Positions 63,889 to 64,000 of a stretch of DNA of 64,000 bases are shown here, in pieces. Each line of letters opens with the position of its first letter. Position 1 is the stretch's first letter. Made by a program: the position numbers and the translations under genes. Origin of the DNA: an uncultured Prevotellaceae bacterium (GTDB lineage: Bacteria > Bacteroidota > Bacteroidia > Bacteroidales > Bacteroidaceae); contig CADCHG010000001.1 in assembly GCA_902801155.1 (NCBI GenBank), positions 205,354-269,353 on the forward strand, given 5' to 3'. The notes under the pieces are model-generated. The model had not been told where the DNA came from. It worked only from the letters and a program-made list of their open reading frames with translations, and did not search any database.

Positions 63889-64000
63889 TTACTTGTTGAG
63901 GTCGTTGAATGTAGCAACGCGGTTGAACTCTACCTCATCGAAGAGTTTGTCTGTTGCGCCAAGTCCCTCTGTCTCAAGGCGATCAGCAGCAATCTTATAC
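63889..64000 (-). CDS. C-terminal end of an unidentified protein
   Basis: The last 36 codons of a gene that continues beyond the window; visible end ETEGLGATDKLFDEVEFNRV, then ATFNDLNK and a TAA stop. Codon use and the terminator that follows support it as a real gene end. Too short to identify. Confidence 0.6.
   Translation of the reverse strand, partial: YKIAADRLETEGLGATDKLFDEVEFNRVATFNDLNK

Overview
The window looks like a chromosome segment of a saccharolytic gut or rumen Bacteroidales bacterium, most likely of the Prevotella group. The reasons are: promoters of the Bacteroidetes type (TTTG, about 20 bases, then TAnnTTTG) in front of many genes; no clear Shine-Dalgarno sequences; secreted enzymes ending in a shared 'NG..P.GIYI.NGKK..K' sorting-like tail; a BspA-type leucine-rich-repeat protein; a GH10 xylanase with a carbohydrate-binding insert inside its catalytic domain; single-chain GlyRS; a Lys1-like carboxynorspermidine dehydrogenase; and SusR-like TPR/AraC hybrid architecture. 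No rRNA, phage, IS element or CRISPR array was seen.

Layout. 1-1000: end of an outer-membrane beta-barrel protein. 1.1-10.1 kb (minus): a probable glycan operon GH105 - GH2 beta-galactosidase - metallophosphoesterase - C10 protease/LRR - DUF2264, behind one strong promoter. 10.4-12.6 kb: glyS and an FKBP lipoprotein. 12.8-13.5 kb: pnuC-like transporter. 13.7-18.2 kb: parC-like topoisomerase subunit, an outer-membrane protein and an S41 protease. 18.8-25.5 kb: tRNA-Leu(UAG), two unknown genes, carboxynorspermidine dehydrogenase, recA, exported C1 aminopeptidase, purU. 25.7-39.1 kb: GH10 xylanase, BspA-like LRR protein, GH3 glycosidase, menF, a hotdog thioesterase (menI-like) and a very large CotH/lamin-tail secreted protein. 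40-42.5 kb: TPR-AraC regulator, a 51-residue ORF and a secreted protein. 42.7-46.9 kb: folD, ffh, aspS. 47.1-50 kb (minus): a compact set of sigma factor, secreted protein, HPr-kinase-like P-loop protein, S26B-like peptidase and PqqD-like protein. 50.2-53.3 kb: M6 protease with Ig-like repeats and a YefM/YoeB toxin-antitoxin pair. 53.3-56.3 kb: a repeat-rich island with a lipoprotein gene, a candidate small RNA and a decayed gene tail. 56.3-63.4 kb (minus): ilvD, a DUF559 protein, ilvB, ilvH, acyl-ACP thioesterase and ilvC, i.e. branched-chain amino-acid synthesis. 63.9-64 kb: end of an unidentified gene.

The most striking feature is not a gene but the intergenic DNA. Many gaps hold arrays of short, strictly phased units of 7, 8, 9 or 11 bases, often built as two inverted halves and with a different core sequence at each locus. 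On top of this there are at least four families of GC-rich palindromic elements. Some palindromes abut start codons (ffh, aspS, the thioesterase), one supplies the end of aspS, and others sit inside reading frames (metallophosphoesterase, ilvB). The heptamer arrays occupy the predicted mRNA leaders of purU and ilvC and also lie inside menF and the M6 protease gene. The candidates for an undescribed system are the sigma/HPr-kinase-like/S26B/PqqD cluster, the phased repeat arrays, the toxin-antitoxin module framed by perfect 64-base direct repeats carrying terminator and promoter parts, and an acetolactate synthase small subunit with a CxxCxxCxxC extension. All calls are from reading the sequence; no searches were run.
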